DNA of 13,219 bases, taken from Acinetobacter sp. 10FS3-1. GTDB lineage: Bacteria; Pseudomonadota; Gammaproteobacteria; Pseudomonadales; Moraxellaceae. How positions within the stretch are numbered: the first letter of the stretch is position 1; every line of letters starts with the position of its first letter. This document shows positions 5,570 to 12,922 of the stretch, one piece after another. The stretch covers positions 1 to 13,219 of the forward strand of contig NZ_CP039149.1 in NCBI RefSeq assembly GCF_013343215.1, written 5' to 3'. Position numbers and translations under genes: made by a program. The notes beneath the pieces were generated by a model that saw nothing but the letters and a program-made list of their open reading frames with translations, did no database searches and was not told the DNA's origin.

Positions 5570-7087
5570 ATGTTGAAACATTCGTTACTTATTGCAATGC
5601 TTGCAACAGTTACAGTGACTACACAAGCTGCAGCGTTAACTAAAGATAACGGTGCGCCTGTAGGGGATAACCAAAATTCAATCACTGCAGGTGAAAACGG
5701 TTCAGTTTTACTTCAAGATGTTCAATTGGTACAAAAACTACAACGTTTTGGCCGTGAGCGTATTCCTGAGCGTGTGGTTCACGCACGTGGTACAGGTGCA
5801 TATGGTGAATTCGTAGCAACTAAAGACTTATCTGACCTGACGATTGCCTCTCTATTCAAGGCAGGTACAAAAACTCCAGTTTTTGTTCGTATGTCCACAG
5901 TAATTCATGGTAAAGGTTCACCAGAGACTTTACGTGACCCGCACGGTTTCGCAGTGAAGTTCTACACACAAGAAGGTAACTGGGATTTGGTCGGTAACCA
6001 GACACCGGTCTTCTTTATCCGTGATGCGATCAAGTTCCCGGACTTCATTCACGCCATGAAGCCAAGCCCGGTGACCAACGTACAAGATGCTAACCGTGTG
6101 TTTGATTTCCTGTCGAGCCAGCCATGGGCAACCAACATGCTGACGTATGTATACGGCAAGCAAGGTGTTCCAACCAGCTACCGCGAACAGGACGGTTTTG
6201 GTGTTCACGCTTACAAACTGTATAACGACAAAGGCGAATACAAGTACGTGAAATTCAACTTCCGCTCTAAACAAGGCGTGAAGGGCTTGAACGTGAAAGA
6301 AGCGGCTGAGCAGCAAGGTAAAGATTTCAACCACTTGACCAATGACCTTTATAACAACATCTATGCAGGTAACTTCCCGAAATGGGATCTGTACATTCAG
6401 GTGCTTGATCCTAAAGACCTGGGCAAGTTTGATTTCGATCCACTAGATCCAACTAAAATCTGGCCAACTGAGCTGGTTCCAGAAACTAAAGTCGGTACCT
6501 TGACCCTGAACCGTATGCCGAAGAACTTCTTCAACGAGACTGAACAGTCAGCATTTGCGCCAGGTAACCTGGTACCAGGAATCGAACCATCTGAAGACCG
6601 TCTGCTACAAGGCCGTATCTTCTCTTATTCAGATACACAAATGTACCGTTTGGGTGTGAACCATCAACAAATTCCTGTAAACCGTCCAGTGATTGATGTA
6701 AACAACAACAACCAAGATGGTTCAATGAATGTCAGTGAGCGTAATTCTGATGTGAACTACGAACCAAGCCGCAAAGAGCCCAAAGCTGCAACTGCGAAAG
6801 CACGTGCGCTACAAACGCCTCTATCTGGTTACGTACAACAAATTGGCGTGAAAGAGCAAAACTTTAAGCAAGCGGGTGATCTTTACCGTTCATACACTAC
6901 GAAAGAAAAAGACGCTTTAATCATGAACTTGGCTGCGGATCTTGGCAGTGTTAAAGATTCAGAAACCAAACACATCATGTTGTCTTACTTCTATAAAGCA
7001 GATGCAGATTACGGTATGCGTATGACTAAAGCGGTTAACGGTGACATCTCAATCGTTAAAGCAAAAGCTGCAAAATTGAAAGACTAA
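5570..7087 (+). CDS. katB: Exported haem catalase (KatB-type)
   Basis: Monofunctional haem catalase of 505 residues converting hydrogen peroxide to water and oxygen. Residues 1 to about 22 (MLKHSLLIAMLATVTVTTQA) are a signal peptide, so it acts in the periplasm. The catalytic distal His71 (RVVHARGTGAYG) and Asn143 (DLVGNQTPVFF) are present, as is the proximal haem ligand Tyr353 with Arg349 (RIFSYSDTQMYRLG). Length suits small-subunit catalases. The ankyrin gene 153 bp downstream reproduces the katB-ankB pair known in Pseudomonas aeruginosa, where AnkB supports KatB activity. Leucine CTG codons occur only in the middle part (about 5836-6605), while both ends use TTA/CTT/TTG, which might reflect a mosaic gene. 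Confidence 0.93.
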   Translation: MLKHSLLIAMLATVTVTTQAAALTKDNGAPVGDNQNSITAGENGSVLLQDVQLVQKLQRFGRERIPERVVHARGTGAYGEFVATKDLSDLTIASLFKAGTKTPVFVRMSTVIHGKGSPETLRDPHGFAVKFYTQEGNWDLVGNQTPVFFIRDAIKFPDFIHAMKPSPVTNVQDANRVFDFLSSQPWATNMLTYVYGKQGVPTSYREQDGFGVHAYKLYNDKGEYKYVKFNFRSKQGVKGLNVKEAAEQQGKDFNHLTNDLYNNIYAGNFPKWDLYIQVLDPKDLGKFDFDPLDPTKIWPTELVPETKVGTLTLNRMPKNFFNETEQSAFAPGNLVPGIEPSEDRLLQGRIFSYSDTQMYRLGVNHQQIPVNRPVIDVNNNNQDGSMNVSERNSDVNYEPSRKEPKAATAKARALQTPLSGYVQQIGVKEQNFKQAGDLYRSYTTKEKDALIMNLAADLGSVKDSETKHIMLSYFYKADADYGMRMTKAVNGDISIVKAKAAKLKD

Positions 7088-7106
7088 TTCTGGTTGGTTG
7101 ATCAAA

Positions 7107-7190
7107 TCGGTGACTAGCGATTAAGAGTCACCACCGAAAAGTCCTGTAAAACTCAAATCCTTTCCTGCAACCCTAGGGGAGTTTTACAGG
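7107..7190 (+). terminator. Two hairpins between katB and the ankyrin gene
   Basis: Hairpin A: GGTGACT (7109-7115) / AGTCACC (7126-7132). Hairpin B: CCTGTAAAACTC (7143-7154) / GAGTTTTACAGG (7179-7190), 12 perfect base pairs, followed by AATTTTAG; its loop holds the palindrome CCCTAGGG (7171-7178). The tail is a weak T-run, so B is probably a partial terminator that lowers ankyrin expression relative to catalase, or an mRNA 3' stabiliser. Confidence 0.55.
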
Positions 7191-7240
7191 AATTTTAGAT
7201 TTCCAATATTTTGTCATAAGCAAACTTGAGGCCAATTGAA

Positions 7241-7753
7241 ATGAAAGCAATCTTGAATAGCGTGATGATGTCTATTTCTAGCATTCTATTAATGACTCTG
7301 CTTACACTAGGAATAACTAAACTTCATGCCCAAGAAACAGTTCAAGTGGCTCAGCAACAAACGGTAAACTCCCAACAGGAATTAATCGATATCTTTTTTG
7401 CCGCAGCAAAAACTGGTAATCAAGAAGTTATTAATGAATTTTTAAAATACGGATTTCCAGTGAATGTCCGTAATAGTGCAGGTTATACGCCCTTAATCAT
7501 GGCAGCTTATTATGGTCATCAAGATGCAGTCACTATATTACTAAAATATGGTGCCAATCGCTGCGCACGTGACAACAAGGGCAATACTGCCTTAATGGGT
7601 GCGATGTTTAAGCTTGAATGGGCCATTGTAAAACAGTTACGCCAAGTCGATTGTGATAGCAATGCCAATCAAACTGGACAAAAAACTGCAGCTGAATTTG
7701 CCAAAGTAATTGGTCAGGAAGAGAAATTTAAAAGCTTATTTCATGTTAAATAA
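7241..7753 (+). CDS. ankB: Exported ankyrin-repeat protein (AnkB-like)
   Basis: Protein of 170 residues. A signal peptide covers residues 1-30 (hydrophobic ISSILLMTLLTLGI, cleavage after LHA), giving a periplasmic product. About three ankyrin repeats span residues 45-135, clearest at AGYTPLIMAAYYGHQDAVTILLKYGA (split here as AGYTPLIMAAYY, then GHQDAVTILLKYGA) and KGNTALMGAMF. The ATG at 7241 is chosen because TGAGG (7227-7231) lies 9 nt upstream; a TTG at 7226 would overlap that site. Its place behind a periplasmic catalase matches AnkB of Pseudomonas aeruginosa, reported to be needed for full KatB activity. Direct partnership here is inferred. Confidence 0.87.
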   Translation: MKAILNSVMMSISSILLMTLLTLGITKLHAQETVQVAQQQTVNSQQELIDIFFAAAKTGNQEVINEFLKYGFPVNVRNSAGYTPLIMAAYYGHQDAVTILLKYGANRCARDNKGNTALMGAMFKLEWAIVKQLRQVDCDSNANQTGQKTAAEFAKVIGQEEKFKSLFHVK

Positions 7754-7775
7754 CTTCACTGACCGGTTTTTGAGT

Positions 7776-7818
7776 GGCATCCTCATGTCTAAGATACTGA
7801 GAGCAGTCCAAGGATGCC
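7776..7818. terminator. Inverted repeat between convergent ankB and katA
   Basis: GGCATCCT (7776-7783) and AGGATGCC (7811-7818) are perfect 8-bp arms with a 27-nt loop in the 85-bp gap between two convergent genes. Position suggests a shared terminator, but T-runs are weak on both sides. Confidence 0.4.
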
Positions 7819-7838
7819 GGGGGTATTAATTATTTAAA

Positions 7839-9359
7839 TTAAAGAAAACTTGGTAAACCTTTAGCAGGATCTGTTTCACGTGCCGCTTGAGCATCTGCTA
7901 CAGTCATACCTAAGGCGTTAGCAACGCCTTGCCCATAAGCTGGATCGCAAGCATAACAGTTGCGGATATGACGGTATTTGATGAAATCTAGCGCATCACC
8001 CATCGCTGCGGCCGTGTTATTAAACAGGGCCTGTTTCTGCTCATCATTCATCAAATTGAACAGGGCACGTGGCTGGCTGAAGTAATCATTGTCATCTTCA
8101 CGGAAGTCCCAGAAATCAGCATCACCGGTAATCTTTAATGCTGGTTCTTTAAACTGAGGTTGTTCCTGCCACTGGTTAAAACTGTTCGGTTCATAATGTG
8201 GCAATGAACCATAGTTGCCATCCATGCGGCCCTGACCATCACGACGATTAGAGTTTACAGGGCAGCGTGCAGCATTGACCGGAACCTGTGAATGATTTAC
8301 ACCAACACGGTAACGCGCTGCGTCGGCATAGTTCACTAAACGTGCCTGTAACATACGGTCCGGTGAGTAGCTGATGCCCGGTACAAGATTACTAGGTGCA
8401 AAGGCTGCCTGTTCTACATCCTGGAAATAGTTTTCCGGATTGCGGTTCAGCTCAAATTCACCGACTTCAATCAGTGGATAATCGCCCTTCGGCCAGACTT
8501 TGGTCAGGTCAAATGGATGATAAGGCACTGTTTCGGCTTCCAGTTCTGGCATGACTTGAACGTACATTTTCCATTTTGGATAGTCGCCACGTTCGATGGC
8601 ATCAAACAGGTCGGTCTGGCTGCTTTCACGGTCTTTGGCAATCAAGTCTGCTGCTTCAGCATCGGTCAGGTTCTGGATGCCTTGCTGGGTACGCATATGG
8701 AATTTCACCCAGAAGCGTTCATTTTGGGCATTGATAAAACTGAAGGTATGGCTGCCAAAACCATGCATATGACGGTAGCCAGCAGGAATACCGCGATCCG
8801 ACATCACAATGGTCACCTGATGCAAGGCTTCAGGCAATAATGTCCAGAAATCCCAGTTATTGGTGGCACTGCGCTTGTTGGTTTTCGGGTCACGTTTGAC
8901 TGCTTTATTCAGGTCAGGGAACTTGCGGGCATCCCGTAGGAAAAATACCGGAGTATTGTTGCCAACTAGATCCCAGTTGCCTTCTTCAGTATAGAATTTC
9001 AGGGCAAAACCGCGAATATCACGTTCTGCATCGGCCGCACCACGTTCACCCGCCACCGTTGAGAAACGCGCAAACATTTCGGTTTTTTTGCCGACTTCAG
9101 AGAAAATTTTAGCGCGGCTATATTGGGTAATATCATTGGTCACGGTAAAGGTACCGAAAGCACCTGAACCTTTGGCATGCATACGACGCTCTGGAATCAC
9201 TTCACGGACAAAGTTGGCCAGTTTTTCATTCAACCATAAATCCTGGGCAAGTAAAGGTCCACGCGCACCTGCCGTCATACTGTTCTGATTGTCGACCACA
9301 GGGGCACCAGCTTCAGTAGTCAGGTGGGTAACAGGACATTTTTTAGGGTCTTGACTCAT
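7839..9359 (-). CDS. katA: Cytoplasmic haem catalase (KatA-type)
   Basis: Monofunctional catalase of 506 residues with no signal peptide, so cytoplasmic. It has distal His61 ([12 protein letters not shown]), Asn134 ([11 protein letters not shown]), and proximal Arg340 and Tyr344 ([12 protein letters not shown]). The core [19 protein letters not shown] is characteristic of small-subunit catalases. The start at 9359 is chosen because GGGAG lies 9 nt upstream and the family N-terminus begins MSQDPKKCP; an ATG at 9416 would only translate the leader. It reads toward ankB, with its promoter squeezed between the start and pdif4. Base composition is visibly richer in G+C than the replication genes, suggesting a different source. 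A distinct enzyme from the exported catalase, not a tandem duplicate. Confidence 0.94.
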   Translation of the reverse strand: MSQDPKKCPVTHLTTEAGAPVVDNQNSMTAGARGPLLAQDLWLNEKLANFVREVIPERRMHAKGSGAFGTFTVTNDITQYSRAKIFSEVGKKTEMFARFSTVAGERGAADAERDIRGFALKFYTEEGNWDLVGNNTPVFFLRDARKFPDLNKAVKRDPKTNKRSATNNWDFWTLLPEALHQVTIVMSDRGIPAGYRHMHGFGSHTFSFINAQNERFWVKFHMRTQQGIQNLTDAEAADLIAKDRESSQTDLFDAIERGDYPKWKMYVQVMPELEAETVPYHPFDLTKVWPKGDYPLIEVGEFELNRNPENYFQDVEQAAFAPSNLVPGISYSPDRMLQARLVNYADAARYRVGVNHSQVPVNAARCPVNSNRRDGQGRMDGNYGSLPHYEPNSFNQWQEQPQFKEPALKITGDADFWDFREDDNDYFSQPRALFNLMNDEQKQALFNNTAAAMGDALDFIKYRHIRNCYACDPAYGQGVANALGMTVADAQAARETDPAKGLPSFL

Positions 9360-9384
9360 ACTATTAACTCCCGTTTCTTTTAAT

Positions 9385-9407
9385 TTAAATTTCCTACAGA
9401 AATTTAA
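9385..9407. promoter_or_regulatory. Inverted repeat in the katA leader
   Basis: TTAAATTTC (9385-9393) and GAAATTTAA (9399-9407) are perfect 9-bp arms with a 5-nt loop, about 26 bp upstream of the katA start and just before its ribosome site. Candidate operator or leader stem; AT-rich, so chance is possible. Confidence 0.35.
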
Positions 9408-9487
9408 GATTTTCAATCCTATCTTACCCTTTACTTGCTTATTAAAATATTAAACTAAGGATATTTTTAAAAATTTATAGCCAACTG

Positions 9488-9515
9488 ATTTAACATAAAA
9501 TCTCTTATACGAAGT
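9488..9515 (-). repeat. pdif site 4 (D|C orientation)
   Basis: XerD-type arm ATTTAACATAA (9488-9498, the same arm as site 2), spacer AATCTC (9499-9504), XerC-type arm TTATACGAAGT (9505-9515). It closes the catalase module. Confidence 0.87.
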
Positions 9516-9516
9516 C

Positions 9517-9552
9517 AAAAAATTAGCCCCATACCCATATTGGATAGGAGCT
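9517..9552 (-). terminator. Leftward intrinsic terminator next to pdif4
   Basis: On the minus strand AGCTCC/TATCC (9552-9542) can pair with GGGTA/GGGGCT (9536-9525), with G-T pairs and one bulge. It is followed by AATTTTTT (9524-9517). It would stop leftward backbone transcripts before the catalase module. The imperfect stem makes this moderate evidence. Confidence 0.5.
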
Positions 9553-9595
9553 ATGTGGAAAAAAATATTGTGAATTTGATAAGAAAAACAGAACC

Positions 9596-9638
9596 CTCTA
9601 ATTCTTCTTTTAGTTCTTTTTATAAGTAAGAATTAGAG
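9596..9638. repeat. 11-bp inverted repeat in a gene-poor stretch
   Basis: CTCTAATTCTT (9596-9606) and AAGAATTAGAG (9628-9638), loop 21 nt. It lies in the stretch 9553-9914, where I see no convincing gene; the sequence is AT-rich. It could be a weak terminator for the leftward small membrane gene; no good T-run. Confidence 0.4.
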
Positions 9639-9914
9639 AGCTAATTTTCTTCGCTGTGGCGTTTTATAGTTATTGTTCTGAGGCTGATTAAAGCATCTAT
9701 TGATTAAATAATCACCACATTTTATTACAAACCCGACCACTGACTTATTGATTAGAGTGATTAATATCACACAATTAATTAAACTTAAAAATCACTATAA
9801 TGAACTTATTTTTATTAATCATTTGAATAATCATTGGTTCTTTAAGATGGTTGGCATAACACTTATTATAAAATTACTAGTAATTTCTATAACTTATAGA
9901 TTATTAATTCTGTG

Positions 9915-10226
9915 CTATCTATTATTTTTAGAAATAAATGTCCCTAACATGATCATGAAAGTACTACTCCCCCCTATTACTAAACTCATGAGTATTATTT
10001 CTATACTTAATATCTCTGTCCAATGACTATGGTTACTCCACGGAATATATACACCATGTCCAAATAAAAAATTTATAGCGCATAAGATAAGGAAGCTAAT
10101 GAGAGTGGATATTATTAAGGTAACTATAAGATTTTTCCAAACTTTGCGTCCTACACACAATACGAATAATGTTAGGCATATCATTATAATTATTGAGATT
10201 ACTAAAACAATATTCCAATATTCCAT
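9915..10226 (-). CDS. Hypothetical small membrane protein
   Basis: Open frame of 103 residues with three hydrophobic segments: about residues 5-24 (IVLVISIIIMICLTLFVLCV), 33-53 (LIVTLIISTLISFLILCAIN) and 73-95 (LSIEIILMSLVIGGSSTFMI). A polar loop between the last two (GVYIPWSNHSHWTE) looks selected rather than random. The ribosome site is poor (a GAG about 10 nt upstream). Unlike the rest, the region is very AT-rich, and overlapping frames on both strands are also open, so chance cannot be excluded. I do not recognise a family. It lies alone between the mobilization pair and module 3. Confidence 0.45.
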   Translation of the reverse strand: MEYWNIVLVISIIIMICLTLFVLCVGRKVWKNLIVTLIISTLISFLILCAINFLFGHGVYIPWSNHSHWTEILSIEIILMSLVIGGSSTFMIMLGTFISKNNR

Positions 10227-10400
10227 TTTTATTACTCATAATTTTTTTAATTAAACTTAATAAAATCTTATAGTTAATTTTTCCATATTTTTTTAATATA
10301 GAATTATTCTTATTGTTAAGCAATATCATTATGTTCCGTCATTATCACTATAATTCATAAAAAATGAGTTCTTTTCTAAATGATATCTTTAGGCTAGGTA

Positions 10401-10430
10401 AAAATAAAAAACCACACTTAAAAGTGTGGT
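10401..10430 (-). terminator. Intrinsic terminator of the TraD-like/Pmp3 operon
   Basis: ACCACACTT (10411-10419) and AAGTGTGGT (10422-10430) are perfect 9-bp arms. On the minus strand they are followed by TTTTTATTTT (10410-10401). It lies about 60 bp past the stop of the Pmp3-like gene. Confidence 0.85.
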
Positions 10431-10492
10431 CAATCTGGACAACGTCTCAGGTCTAAAAAGAAAAATATGGTTAATTTTCCTCTTCACAGTAC

Positions 10493-10681
10493 TTAGTAAA
10501 GCAATGCTTTTTTGATCTTTTGATCTGTCTTATATTGCGATAAAGCATATACAGCCCAGATTGCGGCCGGGATCCACCCCAGAATCGTAATTTGAAGAAA
10601 TAAACACATCATTCCTGCAAATGGACGACCTATCGTAAAAAACAGCACCCAGGGAAAAATCAAAGCAACCAAAAGTCTCAT
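10493..10681 (-). CDS. Pmp3/YqaE-family small membrane protein
   Basis: Two-helix membrane peptide of 62 residues. The first hydrophobic segment covers about residues 3-22 and the second about 26-45, which includes LQITILGWIPAAIWAVYAL, the Pmp3/YqaE signature. A short lysine-rich tail follows. The start at 10681 is preferred because AGGAA (10692-10688) sits 6 nt upstream and the length matches the family. The longer start at 10726 overlaps the preceding stop as ATGA but has no ribosome site. Members in yeast and plants are linked to membrane potential and salt tolerance; in bacteria the role is unclear. Co-transcription with the TraD-like mobilization gene is evident from spacing. Confidence 0.82.
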   Translation of the reverse strand: MRLLVALIFPWVLFFTIGRPFAGMMCLFLQITILGWIPAAIWAVYALSQYKTDQKIKKALLY

Positions 10682-10722
10682 ATTACGTTCCTGTTGATGC
10701 GTTATTTCAGGTAAATTAATTT

Positions 10723-10998
10723 TCATTGAAGGGGTAAATTAAACAATTTTCGATCACGTTCGTCTGTTAAATACTTATCCATTTGTGTAATTAATTTGGC
10801 TCTAGCTTGTTCATCACCTTCAGTAATTTTTAACATACAGGATCCGATTAAAATCTTACGTCTTGTATCATCCTTTCGTGCCTGGTCTTTCTCTTTGGCA
10901 CGTTCTCTTGCCAGTGCTGCCTGTCGTTGAGCCTTAAGCTGTTTGAGCTTCTCTTCGTGTGCCTTAATCTTGCTGTCTAAATTTTCAGTAACGCTCAT
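10723..10998 (-). CDS. TraD-like mobilization accessory protein
   Basis: Small basic protein of 91 residues. Residues about 5-42 are a charged, predicted coiled coil (KIKAHEEKLKQLKAQRQ). Residues 46-56 (RRKILIGSCML) and 77-89 (LTDERDRKLFNLP) match the pattern of the small TraD-type conjugal transfer proteins that accompany MobA/MobL relaxases. It is transcribed divergently from the relaxase with oriT between them, the standard place for a relaxosome helper. The ATG at 10998 follows a weak GGATGA. This is not the large coupling-protein ATPase also called TraD. Role at oriT is inferred from family and position. Confidence 0.8.
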   Translation of the reverse strand: MSVTENLDSKIKAHEEKLKQLKAQRQAALARERAKEKDQARKDDTRRKILIGSCMLKITEGDEQARAKLITQMDKYLTDERDRKLFNLPLQ

Positions 10999-11038
10999 TC
11001 ATCCAATACCATCATCCTGGGAAACCATGCCTAACATA

Positions 11039-11170
11039 AGCGCACTTGAATATGCATTCAAGGTGCTATATGTATAGTAATGTTTTCCTCGAAGAGCGCA
11101 CTTATGCAAACTTCGTTTGCAAGTCCGATTGGGGAAACCCCAATACCCCGACAACCGTATCCACGGTTGT
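11039..11170 (-). other. Origin of transfer (oriT), MOBQ-like, with a duplicated nic motif
   Basis: On the minus strand a 7-bp inverted repeat TGCAAAC/GTTTGCA (11105-11121, 3-nt loop) is followed by ATAAGTGCGCTC (11105-11094). This is the stem plus AAGTGCG arrangement of MOBQ/RSF1010-type oriTs. A second unit lies 56 bp away: inverted repeat CTTGAAT/ATTCAAG (11045-11062) followed by AAGTGCGCT (11047-11039). The 9-mer AAGTGCGCT is identical in both. Two further hairpins follow toward mobA: ATTGGGG/CCCCAAT (11128-11144) and ACAACCGT/ACGGTTGT (11151-11170). The nick position itself is not visible. Confidence 0.75.
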
Positions 11171-11207
11171 ATTTCACTACATGAAAATTTAAAAGCGAAA
11201 AAAAGGC

Positions 11208-12644
11208 ATGGCGATTTACCACTTTTCAGTCAAAACCGTAGCACGATCAGCAGGGCGTTCCGCCACTGCTGCAATCGCCTATCGGGCCGGTGAAAAGATT
11301 TATTGCGAACGTGAAGGCCGAGAACATGACTACAGCCGAAAAACTGGTGTGGAATACAAAGAAATTTATTTACCCAAAGGCGCACCAGAGCATTTAAAAA
11401 ATCGGGAAAAACTCTGGAACGAAGTGGAACAACGGGAAACCCGAAAAAACTCGACAGTTGCCCGGGAATTTGAAATCGCTTTTCCAAGTGAATTAAATCA
11501 GGAACAACGCCTGGCCATGCTCGAAGAGCTATGCGCCAGTATCGTGGACAGACATCAGGTGGCCGTCGATGCCTGTATCCATGCACCGCATACTGGATCC
11601 GGCAGTGATGAACGCAATTATCACGCCCATATCCTGATGAGCACACGCAAGCTCACTCCCGAAGGTTTTACCGAGAAAACCCGGGAACTGGATCAGAAAC
11701 ACAGTGGAGAAATCGAATACTGGCGCGAACACTTTGCCGATATCTGCAATATGCACCTGGACATGGCCGGATACACCGCCCGAGTCGATCACCGCAGCTA
11801 CAAGGACCAGGAGAATGGTCTAGAGGCTACCCTGCACGAAGGGCCGAAAGTCACCGAACTGCGCCGGAAAGGGATTAAGACCGAAATCAGCCGAAGCAAT
11901 GATGAAATCAAACAGAGAAATCAGGCTCAACTGCAATACAGTAAAAATATGGATCTGCTGATTGCTGAAAATGAGATCAAACTCAATACACTAAAAACTG
12001 AACAGCAGATCCAAATCAAAAATAGTGCTAAAACGCCACCAATTGACGAAAAAGCCCTGTTTGAAGAAAAACAGAGAGAAACCCTTGGCAAAGTGCTAAA
12101 TCGCGAAATCAGCGCAAAAGACGCGAATCTAGACCTAGAATTTATGCAGGATGTTTTTAAAAAGGCCGAAAACACCTTCGGCAAGATGCAAAAACATGAA
12201 AACGAGTTCAATCAGCAGCTTGCCCAGGACATCGTGAAGAGTCGACTCAAGCAAAGTCATGACAGATTGCAAAGCCTGGTCGATCAACACAACGAATTAA
12301 CCCAGAACAAACCCTTACTGTTTGGAAAAAAAGCCTGGGAAGCCCAACGTGACGAGATTTATCAGGAACACAAAAAGCTGAAAGGTCAGCATGAACACCA
12401 GAAAAAACATGGTGTGAAGGATTTATTGGAAAATGAAAAGTTCAAAGAACATGCCTGGAAGCAGTACCAACAACAACATCCGGCCAAAGCCAAGCAATAC
12501 CAAACTCTATACTCAACCTATCAAGTTATTAAGAAATGTGTGAATGAGATCAAAGCAGAACAACAGATGAAACTCAGACAACAACAACAGCTCAAAGCAC
12601 AGCAACATGCGCCTAAAATGAAATCTCGTGGCATGAGTCGATAA
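11208..12644 (+). CDS. mobA: MobA/MobL-family relaxase (MOBQ)
   Basis: Conjugative relaxase of 478 residues that nicks oriT and leads the transferred strand. The N-terminus MAIYHFSVKTVARSAGRSAT is typical, and Tyr25 (AAIAYRAGE) matches the RSF1010 MobA nucleophile. The metal-binding motif is visible as His125, His128 and NYHAH at 137-141. Residues about 230-478 are charged and glutamine-rich, largely coiled coil, with no primase or helicase domain, so it is shorter than RSF1010 MobA. The start is fixed by the conserved N-terminus, but the AAAAGG before it (11201-11206) is only 1 nt from the ATG, too close for a normal ribosome site. It is divergent from the TraD-like gene. No mating-pore genes are present: mobilizable, not self-transmissible. 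Confidence 0.93.
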   Translation: MAIYHFSVKTVARSAGRSATAAIAYRAGEKIYCEREGREHDYSRKTGVEYKEIYLPKGAPEHLKNREKLWNEVEQRETRKNSTVAREFEIAFPSELNQEQRLAMLEELCASIVDRHQVAVDACIHAPHTGSGSDERNYHAHILMSTRKLTPEGFTEKTRELDQKHSGEIEYWREHFADICNMHLDMAGYTARVDHRSYKDQENGLEATLHEGPKVTELRRKGIKTEISRSNDEIKQRNQAQLQYSKNMDLLIAENEIKLNTLKTEQQIQIKNSAKTPPIDEKALFEEKQRETLGKVLNREISAKDANLDLEFMQDVFKKAENTFGKMQKHENEFNQQLAQDIVKSRLKQSHDRLQSLVDQHNELTQNKPLLFGKKAWEAQRDEIYQEHKKLKGQHEHQKKHGVKDLLENEKFKEHAWKQYQQQHPAKAKQYQTLYSTYQVIKKCVNEIKAEQQMKLRQQQQLKAQQHAPKMKSRGMSR

Positions 12645-12780
12645 ACAGAGCGAGTGTCTACGAGCGAACTGAGAAAATTTGCTCTTTCCTTTCCCTGATT
12701 ACAAGCTCCCTATCCATTAATCACCTACCCTACAGAGCATCCCGCATGGGTGCGAACTTTCCAAGTTTGATCCCTAAACC

Positions 12781-12922
12781 GAGCGTAGCGAGAAAAAAAG
12801 CTCATGAGCGAAGCGAATTCCGAGCTGCTTTTGCTTTTTCTAAAAGTCACGAAAATATTAACCAAAAATTGCCCCAACGAATCGAGCGAAAGCGAGATTC
12901 AATAGAGTTTGAGCGTAGCGAA
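12781..12922. repeat. Cluster of GAGCGNAGCGA short repeats
   Basis: GAGCGTAGCGAG (12781-12792), GAGCGAAGCGAA (12806-12817), GAGCGAAAGCGAG (12884-12896, one extra A) and GAGCGTAGCGAA (12911-12922). All are in the same direction in the gene-free region 12645-13024 behind mobA. GAATC/GATTC (12879-12900) flanks the third copy. An open frame across them (12746-12967) is not convincing as a gene. Function is unknown. Confidence 0.6.

Larger units (their letters stand above)
5268..9515. mobile_element. pdif module 3: catalase / ankyrin / catalase
   Basis: Segment of about 4.2 kb between pdif3 (C|D) and pdif4 (D|C), holding an exported catalase with its ankyrin partner and a convergent cytoplasmic catalase. 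All three genes point to hydrogen peroxide defence. Mobility through XerC/XerD is inferred from the flanking sites. Confidence 0.75.

Noticed and set aside
5930..6334. Minus-strand open frame inside the exported catalase gene, and similar shadows in the other genes
   Set aside because: They lie fully inside strongly conserved genes on the other strand and carry no family signal.
9748..10026. Plus-strand open frame of 92 codons
   Set aside because: Low-complexity I/L/N-rich product from AT-rich DNA, overlapping the more protein-like minus-strand membrane frame; no ribosome site.
10096..10329. Minus-strand open frame of 77 codons
   Set aside because: K/N/I-rich product of AT-rich DNA that overlaps the 103-residue membrane frame; no recognisable domain.
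11030..11057. CCTAACATAAGCGCAC as a fifth pdif site
   Set aside because: Only the XerD-like part fits; the 11 bases after the would-be spacer do not resemble a XerC arm. The sequence is better explained as part of oriT.
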